A stretch of DNA of 64,000 nucleotides from Zestomonas insulae. GTDB lineage: Bacteria > Pseudomonadota > Gammaproteobacteria > Pseudomonadales > Pseudomonadaceae. The DNA lies in the NCBI RefSeq assembly GCF_016901015.1, contig NZ_JAFEUP010000003.1, forward strand, positions 62,001-126,000, read 5' to 3'. The notes below the pieces were generated by a model, which ran no database searches, was not told the origin of the DNA, and saw nothing but the letters and a program-made list of their open reading frames with translations. The position numbers and the translations under genes are program-made. Below, in pieces: positions 9,398 through 19,319 of the stretch; position 1 is the first letter of the stretch; each line of letters starts with the position of its first letter.

Positions 9398-10933
9398 TCA
9401 GCGCGGTTCGAGGATGCTGCGGCCGCTCATTTCCGCCGGCTGCTCGAGACCGAGCAGGTGCAGCATGGTCGGCGCCACATCGGCCAGCACGCCGCCGTCG
9501 CGGACGCGCAGCGCGCGCTGGCCGACATAGATGAACGGCACCGGCTCGCAGGTGTGCGCGGTGTGCGCCTGACCGGTGCACTCGTCTTCCATTTGCTCGA
9601 CGTTGCCGTGGTCGGCGGTGATCAGCGCTTCGCCGCCAACCTTGTCCAGTGCGGCGACGATGCGCCCGACGCAGCTGTCCAGGCATTCCACGGCTTTCAC
9701 GGCCGCTGCCAGCACGCCGGTGTGGCCGACCATGTCGCCGTTGGCGTAGTTGACCACGATCACGTCGTAGCGCTGCTGCTCGATGGCCTCGACGATCTTG
9801 TCGGTGACTTCCGGTGCGCTCATTTCCGGCTGCAGGTCATAGGTGGCGACCTTCGGCGACGGAATCAGGATGCGCTCTTCGCCCTCGAACGGCTCTTCGC
9901 GGCCGCCGGAGAAGAAGAAGGTCACGTGTGCGTACTTCTCGGTCTCGGCGATGCGCAGCTGGGTCTTGCCGTGCTTGGCCAGGTACTCGCCGAGCACGTT
10001 GGTCAGCGGCTCCGGCTGGAACGCGCTGGGCGCCTGGATGCTCGCCGCGTACTGGGTGAGCATCACGTAGCCGGCCAGCTGCGGCGCGCGGGCGCGGGCG
10101 AATTCCGCGAAGCCCGGCTCGACGAACGCGCGGCTCAGCTCACGGGCGCGGTCGGCGCGGAAGTTCATGAACACCACGGCGTCGCCGTCCTCGACCGGCG
10201 CGGCGGCGCCGATACGGGTGGCCTTGACGAATTCATCGCTCTCGCCGCGCTCGTAGGCGGCCTGCAGGCCCTCGACGGCGCTGGCGGCGGTGAACTCGGC
10301 GCGGCTGTCGACGATCAGCTCATAGGCCTGCTGCACGCGGTCCCAGCGGTTGTCGCGGTCCATGGCGAAATAGCGGCCGATCAGCGAGGCGATGCGGCCC
10401 TTGCCAAGTTTGGCGAAGGCGGCGTCGAGCAGATCGATGGAGCCTTGCGCGCTCTTCGGCGGGGTGTCACGACCGTCGAGGAAGGCGTGCAGGTAGATTT
10501 TCTCCGCGCCGCGCTGGGCGGCCAGCTCGGCCATGGCGACCAGGTGGTCCTGGTGGCTGTGCACGCCACCGTCGGAGAGCAGGCCCATGATGTGCACGGC
10601 CTTGCCGGCGCCCACCGCCTGGTCCACCGCAGTGCAGATCGCCGGGTTGCGGAAGAACTCGCCGTCGCGAATCGCCTTGGTCACCCGAGTGAAGTCCTGG
10701 TACACCACGCGGCCGGCACCGAGGTTCATGTGGCCGACTTCGGAGTTGCCCATCTGCCCGTCCGGCAGGCCGACGTCCATGCCGCTGCCGGAGATCAGGC
10801 CGTGCGGCTGGGTGGCGCGCAGGTGGTCGTAGACCGGCGTGTCGGCGGCGTAAATGGCGTTGTAGTCAGGGCTGTCGCTATGGCCGAAGCCGTCGAGGAT
10901 GATCAGCACCAGCGGTTTTGGCGTGGCAGGCAT
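9398..10933 (-). CDS. gpmI: 2,3-bisphosphoglycerate-independent phosphoglycerate mutase
   Basis: Interconverts 3- and 2-phosphoglycerate in glycolysis and gluconeogenesis using two manganese ions and a phosphoserine intermediate. At 511 residues it has the normal length. Ser64 in [15 protein letters not shown] is the nucleophile; metal ligands are visible in [15 protein letters not shown] and [11 protein letters not shown] chose the ATG at 10931-10933 ([17 protein letters not shown]), which gives the usual N-terminus. It is divergent from the rhodanese gene. The gpmI-envC-ctpA block is cotranscriptional in layout, though the hairpin between gpmI and envC should reduce readthrough. Confidence 0.97.
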   Translation of the reverse strand: MPATPKPLVLIILDGFGHSDSPDYNAIYAADTPVYDHLRATQPHGLISGSGMDVGLPDGQMGNSEVGHMNLGAGRVVYQDFTRVTKAIRDGEFFRNPAICTAVDQAVGAGKAVHIMGLLSDGGVHSHQDHLVAMAELAAQRGAEKIYLHAFLDGRDTPPKSAQGSIDLLDAAFAKLGKGRIASLIGRYFAMDRDNRWDRVQQAYELIVDSRAEFTAASAVEGLQAAYERGESDEFVKATRIGAAAPVEDGDAVVFMNFRADRARELSRAFVEPGFAEFARARAPQLAGYVMLTQYAASIQAPSAFQPEPLTNVLGEYLAKHGKTQLRIAETEKYAHVTFFFSGGREEPFEGEERILIPSPKVATYDLQPEMSAPEVTDKIVEAIEQQRYDVIVVNYANGDMVGHTGVLAAAVKAVECLDSCVGRIVAALDKVGGEALITADHGNVEQMEDECTGQAHTAHTCEPVPFIYVGQRALRVRDGGVLADVAPTMLHLLGLEQPAEMSGRSILEPR

Positions 10934-11020
10934 GGAGTCGACTCTTTGCGCTAGGGAGCGGAACTGAAAAGAGCGGCATTTTATCGCCAAGTTCCCTGTG
11001 GCGTCACCGCTGGGCGGGGT

Positions 11021-11048
11021 TTGGCCGACCTTTGGCCCTGTGTATACT
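11021..11048 (+). promoter_or_regulatory. Putative sigma70 promoter of the rhodanese-grxC-secB operon
   Basis: TTGGCC (11021-11026) and TATACT (11043-11048) with a 16-bp spacer, about 30 nt ahead of the ATG at 11080. Confidence 0.55.
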
Positions 11049-11079
11049 GGCCGCCATTTTACGGCCGTGGAACCACGCG

Positions 11080-11493
11080 ATGCTTGCCCACCTGATTGAA
11101 TTTGTCACTAACCACTATGTGTTGAGTGGATTGTTCGCCGTGCTGTTGGCGCTGCTGATCGTCACCGAGCTGAACAAGGGCGGCAAAAGCCTGAGCACCC
11201 GTGAACTCACCGCGCTGGTCAACAGCGAGAACGGCGTGGTCATCGACATCCGCCCGAGCAAGGACTTCTCCGCCGGGCACATCGTCAATGCGCTGAACAT
11301 GCCGCAGGACAAGGTCGCTGAGCGCATCAGCGAGCTGGACAAGTACAAGGACAAGACCCTGATCGTGGTCGACAGCATGGGCCAGCACGCCGGCACCGTC
11401 AGTCGTCAGCTCAAGCAAGCCGGTTACAACGCCGCCAAGCTGTCCGGCGGGATCAGCAGCTGGCGCGGTGACAACCTGCCGCTGGTGAAGTGA
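11080..11493 (+). CDS. Membrane-anchored rhodanese-fold protein (YibN type) without cysteine
   Basis: A 137-residue protein with one N-terminal membrane segment (about residues 10-28) and a rhodanese domain ([23 protein letters not shown]). The active-site loop reads [10 protein letters not shown] where sulfurtransferases carry a cysteine, and the whole protein has no cysteine, so sulfur transfer by the usual route is not possible. E. coli YibN, in the same neighbourhood (gpmI-yibN-grxC-secB), is the closest match I know. The start is the ATG 32 nt after the putative -10 box; an earlier in-frame ATG overlaps gpmI and is unlikely. Confidence 0.88.
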   Translation: MLAHLIEFVTNHYVLSGLFAVLLALLIVTELNKGGKSLSTRELTALVNSENGVVIDIRPSKDFSAGHIVNALNMPQDKVAERISELDKYKDKTLIVVDSMGQHAGTVSRQLKQAGYNAAKLSGGISSWRGDNLPLVK

Positions 11494-11494
11494 A

Positions 11495-11749
11495 ATGTCC
11501 GCGGTCGTCATCTACTCCAGCGACTGGTGCCCGTACTGCATTCGCGCCAAGCAGCTGCTGACCCGCAAGGGCGTTGCCTTTGACGAGATCAAGGTCGACG
11601 GCCAGCCGCAGCTGCGTGCCGAGATGACCAAGAAGGCCGGACGCACCTCGGTGCCGCAAATCTGGATCGGCAGCCAGCACGTCGGCGGCTGTGACGATCT
11701 CTACACCCTGGAGCGCGCCGGCAAGCTCGATGCGCTGCTCAGGGGCTGA
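11495..11749 (+). CDS. grxC: Glutaredoxin 3
   Basis: An 84-residue thioredoxin-fold glutathione-dependent oxidoreductase. The dithiol CPYC active site is at residues 12-15 (SSDWCPYC), the cis-proline sits in TSVPQIWI, and GGCDDL binds glutathione. The ATG lies one base after the rhodanese gene stop, so the two are in one operon, with secB 39 nt downstream. The same trio is conserved in E. coli. Confidence 0.96.
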   Translation: MSAVVIYSSDWCPYCIRAKQLLTRKGVAFDEIKVDGQPQLRAEMTKKAGRTSVPQIWIGSQHVGGCDDLYTLERAGKLDALLRG

Positions 11750-11788
11750 AACCCCAACACTTACGCATAACAATCAGAAGGCCACGCT

Positions 11789-12268
11789 ATGACCGAGCAA
11801 GTTTCCACCGGCGCCGCCCAGGGCGAGCAGAACCCGCAATTCTCCCTGCAGCGCATCTACGTCAAGGACCTGTCCTTCGAAGCGCCGAAGAGCCCGGAAA
11901 TCTTCCGCCAGGAGTGGGCGCCGAGCGTCGCGCTTGACCTCAACACCCGCCAGAAGCCGCTGGAAGGCGACTTCCATGAAGTGGTGCTGACCCTCTCGGT
12001 CACCGTGAAGACCGGCGAAGAAGTGGCCTTCATCGCTGAAGTGCAGCAGGCCGGTATCTTCCTGATCAAAGGTCTGGACGCCGCCTCGATGAGCCACACG
12101 CTCGGCGCGTTCTGCCCGAACATCCTCTTCCCCTACGCCCGCGAAACCCTGGACAGCCTGGTGGTGCGCGGCTCGTTCCCGGCGCTGATGCTCTCGCCGG
12201 TGAACTTCGACGCGCTGTACGCCCAGGAACTGGCGCGCATGCAGCAGTCCGGCGAAGCCCAGGCCTGA
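11789..12268 (+). CDS. secB: Protein-export chaperone SecB
   Basis: A 159-residue cytosolic chaperone that keeps preproteins unfolded and hands them to SecA. Typical SecB stretches are visible: [16 protein letters not shown] at the start, the acidic core, [12 protein letters not shown], and SPVNFDALY near the end. A GAAGG Shine-Dalgarno precedes the ATG. It is the last gene of the rhodanese-grxC-secB operon and is closed by a terminator. Confidence 0.97.
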   Translation: MTEQVSTGAAQGEQNPQFSLQRIYVKDLSFEAPKSPEIFRQEWAPSVALDLNTRQKPLEGDFHEVVLTLSVTVKTGEEVAFIAEVQQAGIFLIKGLDAASMSHTLGAFCPNILFPYARETLDSLVVRGSFPALMLSPVNFDALYAQELARMQQSGEAQA

Positions 12269-12279
12269 TCTGGCCAATA

Positions 12280-12306
12280 AAAAAGGCGCCCACGGGGCGC
12301 CTTTTT
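12280..12306. terminator. Bidirectional rho-independent terminator (secB / trmL)
   Basis: 12-bp perfect stem AAAAAGGCGCCC / GGGCGCCTTTTT with a 3-nt loop, with A and T runs on either side, between the convergent secB and trmL. Confidence 0.92.
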
Positions 12307-12322
12307 AGTTTCTGGTGGCGGT

Positions 12323-12784
12323 TCAGGAGCCGGCGAAGTCCTGCTGTCGCCAGGCCTCGTAGACCGTCACCGCGACGGTGTTGGACAGGTTCAGGCTGCG
12401 GCAGTCCGGGCGCATCGGCAGGCGGATGCGCTGTTCCGGCGGCAGCGCATTGCGCACCTCTTCCGGCAGGCCGCGGCTTTCCGGGCCGAACAGCAGGGCA
12501 TCGCCCGGCTGGTAGCGCACTTCGTGGTAGGGGTGCGAGCCCTTGGTGGTGAAGGCGAACAGCCGTGGCTGGACGAGGCTCGCCAGGCAGCTCTCGAGGT
12601 CGGCGTGGCGCTGCACCGGCGCGTACTCGTGGTAATCCAGGCCGGCGCGGCGCAGGCGCTTGTCGTCCAGCTCGAAGCCGAGCGGTTCGATCAGGTGCAG
12701 GCTGCAGCCGCTGTTGGCGCACAGCCTGATAATGTTGCCGGTATTCGGTGGAATTTCCGGTTGAAAAAGGATGACGTGAAACAT
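12323..12784 (-). CDS. trmL: tRNA (cytidine(34)-2'-O)-methyltransferase TrmL
   Basis: A 153-residue SPOUT-class enzyme that methylates the wobble-base ribose of two leucine tRNAs using S-adenosylmethionine. Conserved pieces are [18 protein letters not shown] at the start, [11 protein letters not shown] and the C-terminal knot [19 protein letters not shown]. Its ATG at 12782-12784 shares a CATG with the start of the divergent membrane protein gene, so the two 5' ends overlap. Confidence 0.95.
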   Translation of the reverse strand: MFHVILFQPEIPPNTGNIIRLCANSGCSLHLIEPLGFELDDKRLRRAGLDYHEYAPVQRHADLESCLASLVQPRLFAFTTKGSHPYHEVRYQPGDALLFGPESRGLPEEVRNALPPEQRIRLPMRPDCRSLNLSNTVAVTVYEAWRQQDFAGS

Positions 12785-13226
12785 GCACGGCTCCGCGCTC
12801 GAGGACGGGCGGCATTCTACTCCCGAGACCCCGCGTCCGCAGTTGGGCTGGCGATTTTTTGCCACCCTGGCGCTGCTCGGGGTGCTGCTCGGCCTGATGA
12901 TCGGTCGCCTGGCCAACCCGGAGCCGGCGCGCCTGGAGCGCATCGAGGTGGCCGCCGATCGGCTGCTGCTGTGGTTCGACCACGAGCCTGAGGCGCTGCG
13001 CGGCGACTTCGTGCAGGGCGCGCTGGTGCTCGGGGTGACCGCGCAGGGGGCGCCCGCCCGCGGGCAGCTGCAGGTGGCTGGCAAAGTGGCCAACTGGCGG
13101 CTGGTGCGAAGCGGGGAGGAAAGCTTGCGCCTGGAGCTGGTCTCGGCGCGGCCGCTGCGCGGCGAATGGCACGGCGTAGCGGCGGAAGGGCGGTGGCGTC
13201 TGGAGATCAGACTGCGCCCGGAATAA
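12783..13226 (+). CDS. Conserved membrane-anchored protein of unknown function
   Basis: A 147-residue protein with one membrane segment (about residues 25-42: [19 protein letters not shown]) and a C-terminal domain of about 100 residues that looks beta-rich and probably lies in the periplasm. I do not recognise a domain. A hypothetical gene at this place beside ntrC is present in P. aeruginosa as I recall. The ATG at 12783 overlaps the trmL start head-to-head; an in-frame TTG at 12843 would give a protein starting just before the membrane segment and is an alternative start. Confidence 0.65.
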   Translation: MHGSALEDGRHSTPETPRPQLGWRFFATLALLGVLLGLMIGRLANPEPARLERIEVAADRLLLWFDHEPEALRGDFVQGALVLGVTAQGAPARGQLQVAGKVANWRLVRSGEESLRLELVSARPLRGEWHGVAAEGRWRLEIRLRPE

Positions 13227-13451
13227 AAGAGGGGAATCCCCGGCCTGCCTGTACCAAGGTCCCCGAAACTGGCAGTTCAGTCTATGCAGAGCATGTGCCA
13301 GTTTTATGACCGCGGCGCCAGGCCCCGGCATTACTGGGCTGCAGCCATTTTCCGCAGCGCAGGGCCGGCGCCGCAGCGGTGGTGGTTTGAACCGCGCGAG
13401 TGCATCGTGGCGCGCCGCGCGCCGGTACAGGGCAAAAACCGGGCAAAAGAA

Positions 13452-13472
13452 AACGGGCCGCGAGGGCCCGTT
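13452..13472 (-). terminator. Rho-independent terminator after ntrC
   Basis: 8-bp stem (AACGGGCC / GGCCCGTT, 5-nt loop) followed on the minus strand by TTCTTTT, 20 nt past the ntrC stop. The rest of 13227-13450 holds no gene I can support. Confidence 0.8.
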
Positions 13473-13492
13473 GCTTGGTGCTGGCGCGGTGC

Positions 13493-14925
<1,433 letters not shown>

Positions 14926-14929
<4 letters not shown>

Positions 14930-16011
14930 GACGGGCTGACTCCTTGTTCCAACGGCAGGAAGATCGAGAACACGGTGTGGCCGGGATGGCTCTCGCACTC
15001 GATCAGGCCCTGGTGCTGACTGATGATGTTCTGGGTGATGGCCAGGCCGAGTCCGGTACCGTCCGGGCGCCCGCTGACCATGGGATAGAAGATGGTGTCC
15101 TGCAGTTCTGGCGGGATGCCCGGGCCGTTGTCGATGATCTCGACCTTGGTCACCAGGCGATGCCGCGTGTGGCCGATGGTGAACTGCCGCAGCGTGCGGG
15201 TGCGCAGGGTGATGCGGCCGAGGCGCAGGTCGTGGTTGCTGCTCAGCGCCTGCATGGCGTTGCGCACGATGTTGAGCACCGCCTGGATCATCTGTTCGCG
15301 GTCGATGCGCACGTCCGGGATGCTCGGGTCGTAGTCGCGCACCAGGGTGATGCCGCCCTGGCTTTCCGCTTCGACCAGGCTACTGACTCGCTCAAGCACT
15401 TCGTGGATGTTGGCCATCGCCAGGTTCGGCAGCTTGTTCGAGCCGAGCATGCGGTCGACCAGATTACGCAGGCGGTCGGCCTCCTCGATGATCACGTTGG
15501 TGTAATCCTTGAGGCTTTCCTCGGGTAGCTCGCGGGCCAGCAGCTGCGCTGCGCCGCGAATCCCGCCAAGCGGATTCTTGATCTCGTGGGCCAGGCCACG
15601 CACCAGCAGCTTGGTGGTTTCCTGTTTGGACAGCTGCGCCTCTTCCTTGGTGATGCGCAGCAGCCGGTCGCGCGGCAGTACTTCGAGCAGCAGCAGGGTC
15701 TCGCCGCGGCTGAGGATCGGCGTGACGGCGTAGTCGACGGTGATGGTCTGCCCGGTCAGCGCAGTCAGCACCGCTTCGCGCTTGTTGAACGGGTGCGCCT
15801 GTTCCACCGCCTGGCGCAGTGCCGCCAGCGCCTCGGGGGATTCGGTGAACAGCTCGCTGATGAACTGTCCGTGGCTGCGCTGGCCGCTGACGGCCAGGAG
15901 CATTTCCGCCGCCGGATTCATGTACTCGAGGCGCAGTTCGGCGTTGAGTAGCAGGATCGCGGTGGTCAGGTTGTCGAGCAGCAGGCGGTGCAGTGCGTCG
16001 TTGATGATCAT
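14926..16011 (-). CDS. ntrB: Nitrogen regulation sensor kinase NtrB (GlnL)
   Basis: A 361-residue cytosolic histidine kinase/phosphatase acting on NtrC and controlled by PII. An N-terminal PAS domain (about 5-110) precedes the H-box GLAHEIKNPLGGIRGA and the ATPase domain (NIVRNAMQAL, DNGPGIP, GTGLGLAI). No membrane segment is present, as expected. The start is the ATG at 16009-16011 (MIINDALHRLLLDNL); the frame extends upstream, but into the hairpin and NtrC-site region. Confidence 0.96.
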
Positions 16012-16040
16012 AGGCAGCTTCCCAATTGAGGCTGAAAATG

Positions 16041-16108
16041 CAAAAAGCAAACCAAAGCCCTGAAACGGCGCGTGAATCGCCGGCGAATCAGGGTTTTTGG
16101 CTGCTTTT
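16041..16108 (-). terminator. Imperfect hairpin upstream of ntrB: terminator of the DUF4124 genes or part of the ntrB leader
   Basis: An imperfect inverted repeat (CCCTGA/TCAGGG core with similar AAAAGC/CCAAA flanks) is followed on the minus strand by a T-rich run (TTTGGTTTGCTTTTT), which fits termination of the upstream DUF4124 genes. The same stretch contains, at 16047-16061 on the minus strand, a GG-N10-GC pair (AGGGCT-N5-TTGC) with the spacing of a sigma54 promoter but poor match in the -24 half. I cannot decide between the two readings. Confidence 0.45.
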
Positions 16109-16172
16109 CAGCGCAGGGCTAGCCGTTCATCGAACCAAAATGGGGAGGACGGTCGATTACGTGCACTGCATT

Positions 16173-16187
16173 GCACCACTGTAGTGC
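16173..16187 (-). promoter_or_regulatory. NtrC-binding site upstream of ntrBC
   Basis: On the minus strand it reads GCACTA-CAG-TGGTGC, a perfect match to the NtrC consensus GCACYA-N3-TGGTGC as I know it from enteric glnA. It lies about 160-175 nt upstream of the ntrB ATG, beyond the DUF4124 stop. An overlapping GCAC-rich repeat lies at 16162-16176. It probably autoregulates ntrBC. Confidence 0.65.
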
Positions 16188-16200
16188 ATTGGCGGGTCGC

Positions 16201-16812
16201 TCAGAGAAACGGCAGGATGCTCACGTCTTCTTCGGGCTTGTCCTTCAGCGGACATTCCGGGCGCACGCCGTAGTCGGTCTTGGCGCACGGCTTGATCTGC
16301 CGCTTCTGGGTCAGCGAGGTGCGCAGGATGTGTACCGGCTGGTTGGGGGTGCGTTCCAGGGTGCGGCCCTGCTCGTCGACGATTTCCACCGCCAGCTGGT
16401 GGGTGCCGCGGTCCAGGTTGCTCAGCGGAAACACCGGGCTGCGGCTCGGCGGCAGCGGCGGCTGGCCGTCCAGCAGCAGGCGGTAATTGTGTCCGGGCTG
16501 TAGGCCCGGTTCGCTGGTGGCGGTGACGATCAGGTCGCCCGAGGTGCCGTTCTGCACCGCCGCATCCGGCTCCGGCACCAGGATGCGCAGCAGCTGGTAG
16601 CTCGGCGGTGCGGCCGGAGCGGCCTGCGCCACCGGCGGCGCGGTCGGGCTTGGCGTGCCCATGGCGTTGATCGGCGCCATCTGTACGCGTTCGGCATTGC
16701 CGGCGCGCGGACGGTCGGTGAATACGCGGTTTCCGTCGGCGTCGAGGTAGGTGTACACCTCGGCGGCCGCCGGCAGGCTGAGGAGCGTCAGGCAGAGTAG
16801 GGCGATGCGCAT
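16201..16812 (-). CDS. DUF4124 domain protein, exported (first of a pair)
   Basis: A 203-residue exported protein: signal peptide about 1-17 (cut near PAAAEVY), then a DUF4124 domain (VYTYLDADGNRVFTDRP) and a C-terminal beta-sandwich-like region. The function is unknown; DUF4124 is common in proteobacterial envelope proteins. Four Cys residues are near the middle and end. It starts 3 nt after the stop of the second DUF4124 gene, so the pair is one operon. The two share domain order and probably arose by duplication. Confidence 0.8.
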   Translation of the reverse strand: MRIALLCLTLLSLPAAAEVYTYLDADGNRVFTDRPRAGNAERVQMAPINAMGTPSPTAPPVAQAAPAAPPSYQLLRILVPEPDAAVQNGTSGDLIVTATSEPGLQPGHNYRLLLDGQPPLPPSRSPVFPLSNLDRGTHQLAVEIVDEQGRTLERTPNQPVHILRTSLTQKRQIKPCAKTDYGVRPECPLKDKPEEDVSILPFL

Positions 16813-16815
16813 GGA

Positions 16816-17373
16816 TCAGGGGGTGGCCTTGGGCTTGGGTTGCGGGCGCAGCGCCGGGCTGCTGGTGTTGACCCGCTGCACGGTGAAGGTTTCGGTGTTG
16901 CTCTGCTGGACCACTTGGTCGCCGTTCAGCACTTGCACCGACAGGCTGTGCTCGCCGCGATCGATGCTCTCCAGTTGCAGGCGCGGCATCGCACTCGGTG
17001 CGCCGTACGGTTGGCCGTCGAGCAGCAGGCGCAGGCGGTGGTTGCCCTGCAGCGGCGGGCTCAGCTCGACGTCGACGCTGAAGGTGCCGTTATTGGCGCG
17101 CAGCGCGGCTTCGTCGGGGATGTTGATCAGGCGCAGGGTCTGGTAGGGCGCCTGGCTGTCGGCGTTGCTCGCCGTGCTGCCGCCCTTGGCGGCTGGGCTG
17201 GGCGCCTGCATCTGCACGGTGTTGGCCGGCGGCAGGTCGACCGCCTGGGTCTTCACCCCCTGCGGCGGCTGGTTGGTGAATACGGTGTTGCCGTTGGAGT
17301 CGGTGTATTTGTAGATCTGCGCGCTGGCCGGCAGGGTCAGGGCGAGCATCAGGCAGGCAACGAGCAACCGCAT
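16816..17373 (-). CDS. DUF4124 domain protein, exported (second of a pair)
   Basis: A 185-residue exported paralogue of the neighbouring gene: signal peptide about 1-18 (cut near ASAQIY), DUF4124 motif IYKYTDSNGNTVFTNQPP, then a region with LRLLLDGQPYG that parallels YRLLLDGQPPL in the other copy. I chose the ATG at 17371-17373 because GGAG lies 7 nt upstream; the ATG at 17377-17379 would sit on top of the Shine-Dalgarno. The function is unknown. Confidence 0.8.
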   Translation of the reverse strand: MRLLVACLMLALTLPASAQIYKYTDSNGNTVFTNQPPQGVKTQAVDLPPANTVQMQAPSPAAKGGSTASNADSQAPYQTLRLINIPDEAALRANNGTFSVDVELSPPLQGNHRLRLLLDGQPYGAPSAMPRLQLESIDRGEHSLSVQVLNGDQVVQQSNTETFTVQRVNTSSPALRPQPKPKATP

Positions 17374-17501
17374 GTGCATTCTCCGGCAATGGAATCTGGT
17401 TAGCCTTGCATTGCGCCGCCGCACTGGCAAGCGAAAAGCCCGTCACCGCGCGCGCCTGTGCATCCTACAAGCGCAGGGCTGCCGCGCCGTGCCGGGCGAG
17501 C

Positions 17502-17527
17502 CAGCCTGTGCAGCACATCACAGGCTG
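17502..17527. repeat. Hairpin between DUF4124 genes and glnA terminator
   Basis: Perfect 9-bp inverted repeat CAGCCTGTG / CACAGGCTG with an 8-nt loop, no T run. It lies in the gap downstream of glnA and upstream of the DUF4124 pair. Confidence 0.5.
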
Positions 17528-17538
17528 AATGCCGCGCA

Positions 17539-17564
17539 TAAAAAAGGCCTCCCGAAGGAGGCCT
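17539..17564 (-). terminator. Rho-independent terminator after glnA
   Basis: 8-bp stem AGGCCTCC / GGAGGCCT with a CGAA tetraloop, followed on the minus strand by T6, about 20 nt past the glnA stop. Confidence 0.92.
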
Positions 17565-17582
17565 CTGTTCAGCAGAGCGGGA

Positions 17583-18989
17583 TCAGACGCTGTAGTACAG
17601 GTCGTATTCCAGCGGGTGCACGAAGGTGCGCACCTTGATCTCTTCTTCGCTCTTCAGTTCGATGTAGGCATCGATGAAGTCGTCGGAGAACACGCCGCCT
17701 TTGGTCAGGAACGCACGGCCCTTGTCCAGTTCTTCCAGCGCTTCTTTCAGGCTGCCGCAAACCTGCGGGATCTCTTTCGCCTCTTCCGGCGGCAGGTCGT
17801 ACAGGTTCTTGTCGGCGGCATCGCCGGGGTGGATCTTGTTCTGGATACCGTCCAGACCGGCCATCAGCAGGGCAGCGAAGGCCAGGTACGGGTTGGCCGC
17901 CGGGTCCGGGAAGCGCGCTTCGATGCGGCGGGCTTTCGGGCTGGAGACGTACGGGATACGGATCGAGGCGGAACGGTTGCGAGCCGAGTAGGCCAGCATG
18001 ACCGGAGCTTCGAAGCCCGGAACCAGACGCTTGTAGGAGTTGGTCGCCGGGTTGGTGAAGCCGTTCAGGGCCTTGCCGTGCTTGATGATGCCGCCGATGA
18101 AGTACAGGGCGGTTTCCGACAGGCCGGCATAGCCTTCACCTGCGAAGGTGTTCTTGCCGTCTTTGGCGATCGACAGATGCACGTGCATGCCCGAGCCGTT
18201 GTCGCCGTACAGCGGCTTCGGCATGAAGGTCGCGGTTTTGCCGTAGGCGTCGGCAACGTTGTGCACGCAGTACTTCAGGGTCTGAACTTCGTCAGCCTTG
18301 GCAACCAGGGTGTTGAACTTCACGCCGATTTCGTTCTGACCGGCAGTCGCCACTTCGTGGTGGTGAACTTCGATGACCAGGCCCATTTCTTCCATGGCAT
18401 TACACATGGCAGTACGGATTTCGTGGTCGTGGTCGCACGGCGGAACCGGGAAGTAACCGCCTTTGACGGCCGGGCGGTGGCCCTTGTTGCCGCCTTCGAC
18501 GTCCTGGTCGGTCATCCACGAGCCTTGCTCGGAGATGATTTTGAACATGGAGCCGGAGATGTCGGACTTGAACTTCACTTGGTCGAAGATGAAGAACTCC
18601 GGCTCCGGGCCGACGAATACGGTGTCACCGATACCGGTGGTCTTCAGGTATTCCTCGGCGCGCTTGGCGATCGAGCGCGGGTCGCGGTCGTAGCCTTGCA
18701 TGGTGCTCGGCTCGATGATGTCGCAGACCAGGATCAGGGTCGGCTCTTCGGTGAACGGGTCCAGAACTGCGGTGCTGTCGACCGGCAGCAGGATCATGTC
18801 GGAGGCTTCGATGCCTTTCCAGCCGTGGATCGAGGAGCCGTCGAACATCTTGCCGACTTCGAAGAACTCGTCGTCCAGTGCGTCGCGTGCCGGCATGGTC
18901 ACGTGGTGCTGCTTGCCTTTGGTATCGGTGAAGCGCAGATCTACCCACTTCACGTCATGTTCTTTGATCAGTTGAAGCGCCTTCGACAT
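17583..18989 (-). CDS. glnA: Glutamine synthetase, type I
   Basis: A 468-residue dodecameric enzyme that makes glutamine from glutamate, ammonia and ATP. The beta-grasp N-terminus, FDGSSIHGW, the ATP/metal motifs ([17 protein letters not shown]) and the adenylylation loop [10 protein letters not shown] with Tyr397 are visible, so it belongs to the class controlled by GlnE adenylylation. The ATG at 18987-18989 has a GGAGG Shine-Dalgarno upstream. A consensus sigma54 promoter and two NtrC sites lie 87 to 230 nt upstream, so it is induced by nitrogen limitation. Confidence 0.98.
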   Translation of the reverse strand: MSKALQLIKEHDVKWVDLRFTDTKGKQHHVTMPARDALDDEFFEVGKMFDGSSIHGWKGIEASDMILLPVDSTAVLDPFTEEPTLILVCDIIEPSTMQGYDRDPRSIAKRAEEYLKTTGIGDTVFVGPEPEFFIFDQVKFKSDISGSMFKIISEQGSWMTDQDVEGGNKGHRPAVKGGYFPVPPCDHDHEIRTAMCNAMEEMGLVIEVHHHEVATAGQNEIGVKFNTLVAKADEVQTLKYCVHNVADAYGKTATFMPKPLYGDNGSGMHVHLSIAKDGKNTFAGEGYAGLSETALYFIGGIIKHGKALNGFTNPATNSYKRLVPGFEAPVMLAYSARNRSASIRIPYVSSPKARRIEARFPDPAANPYLAFAALLMAGLDGIQNKIHPGDAADKNLYDLPPEEAKEIPQVCGSLKEALEELDKGRAFLTKGGVFSDDFIDAYIELKSEEEIKVRTFVHPLEYDLYYSV

Positions 18990-19087
18990 GATGTCCTCCA
19001 GAAGGTAGGGCCTGACAGTCGGCCCTGAATAAATGCGGTTGAAGCCGGGGCGGCATACTCCGCCAGGGTAACCTGCCTCACAAGGGA

Positions 19088-19102
19088 GCAAATTGCGTGC
19101 CA
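19088..19102 (-). promoter_or_regulatory. Sigma54 (-24/-12) promoter of glnA
   Basis: On the minus strand it reads TGGCAC-GCAAT-TTGC, matching the sigma54 consensus at every key position. The predicted transcription start is near 19076, giving a leader of about 87 nt before the glnA ATG. Confidence 0.92.
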
Positions 19103-19175
19103 GTGCTCCAGGTTGGGCTGGAGCCCTGAAAGCCAGGCCTGGCGGGGGCTTGAATGGTGCGCGAGGCGCGCAAAA

Positions 19176-19190
19176 GCACTCTTATGGGGC
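19176..19190. promoter_or_regulatory. NtrC-binding site, glnA-proximal
   Basis: GCACTC-TTA-TGGGGC, two mismatches to GCACYA-N3-TGGTGC, centred about 107 nt upstream of the predicted glnA start. Confidence 0.6.
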
Positions 19191-19206
19191 GTCGTGTTTT
19201 TATGGC

Positions 19207-19221
19207 GCACCTTTGTGGTGC
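19207..19221. promoter_or_regulatory. NtrC-binding site, glnA-distal, beside the thiI promoter
   Basis: GCACCT-TTG-TGGTGC, one mismatch to consensus, centred about 138 nt upstream of the predicted glnA start and 31 bp from the proximal site. Its edge is 2 bp from a TATAAT box of the divergent thiI gene. Confidence 0.75.
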
Positions 19222-19223
19222 GT

Positions 19224-19277
19224 TATAATCCGCCTCGTACGATATTTGATTAAAGTGTGAGCAATTTCCGCTATAAT
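19224..19277 (+). promoter_or_regulatory. Tandem -10 boxes of the thiI promoter region
   Basis: Two perfect TATAAT hexamers (19224-19229 and 19272-19277), each followed by CCGC. Clear -35 boxes are missing; TTGATT at 19246-19251 is 20 bp before the second -10. The downstream box is 42 nt from the thiI ATG. Confidence 0.6.
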
Positions 19278-19319
19278 CCGCGCCCCTGTTTTTCGGCCCC
19301 GCCAACGCGCCCTGTTTTC

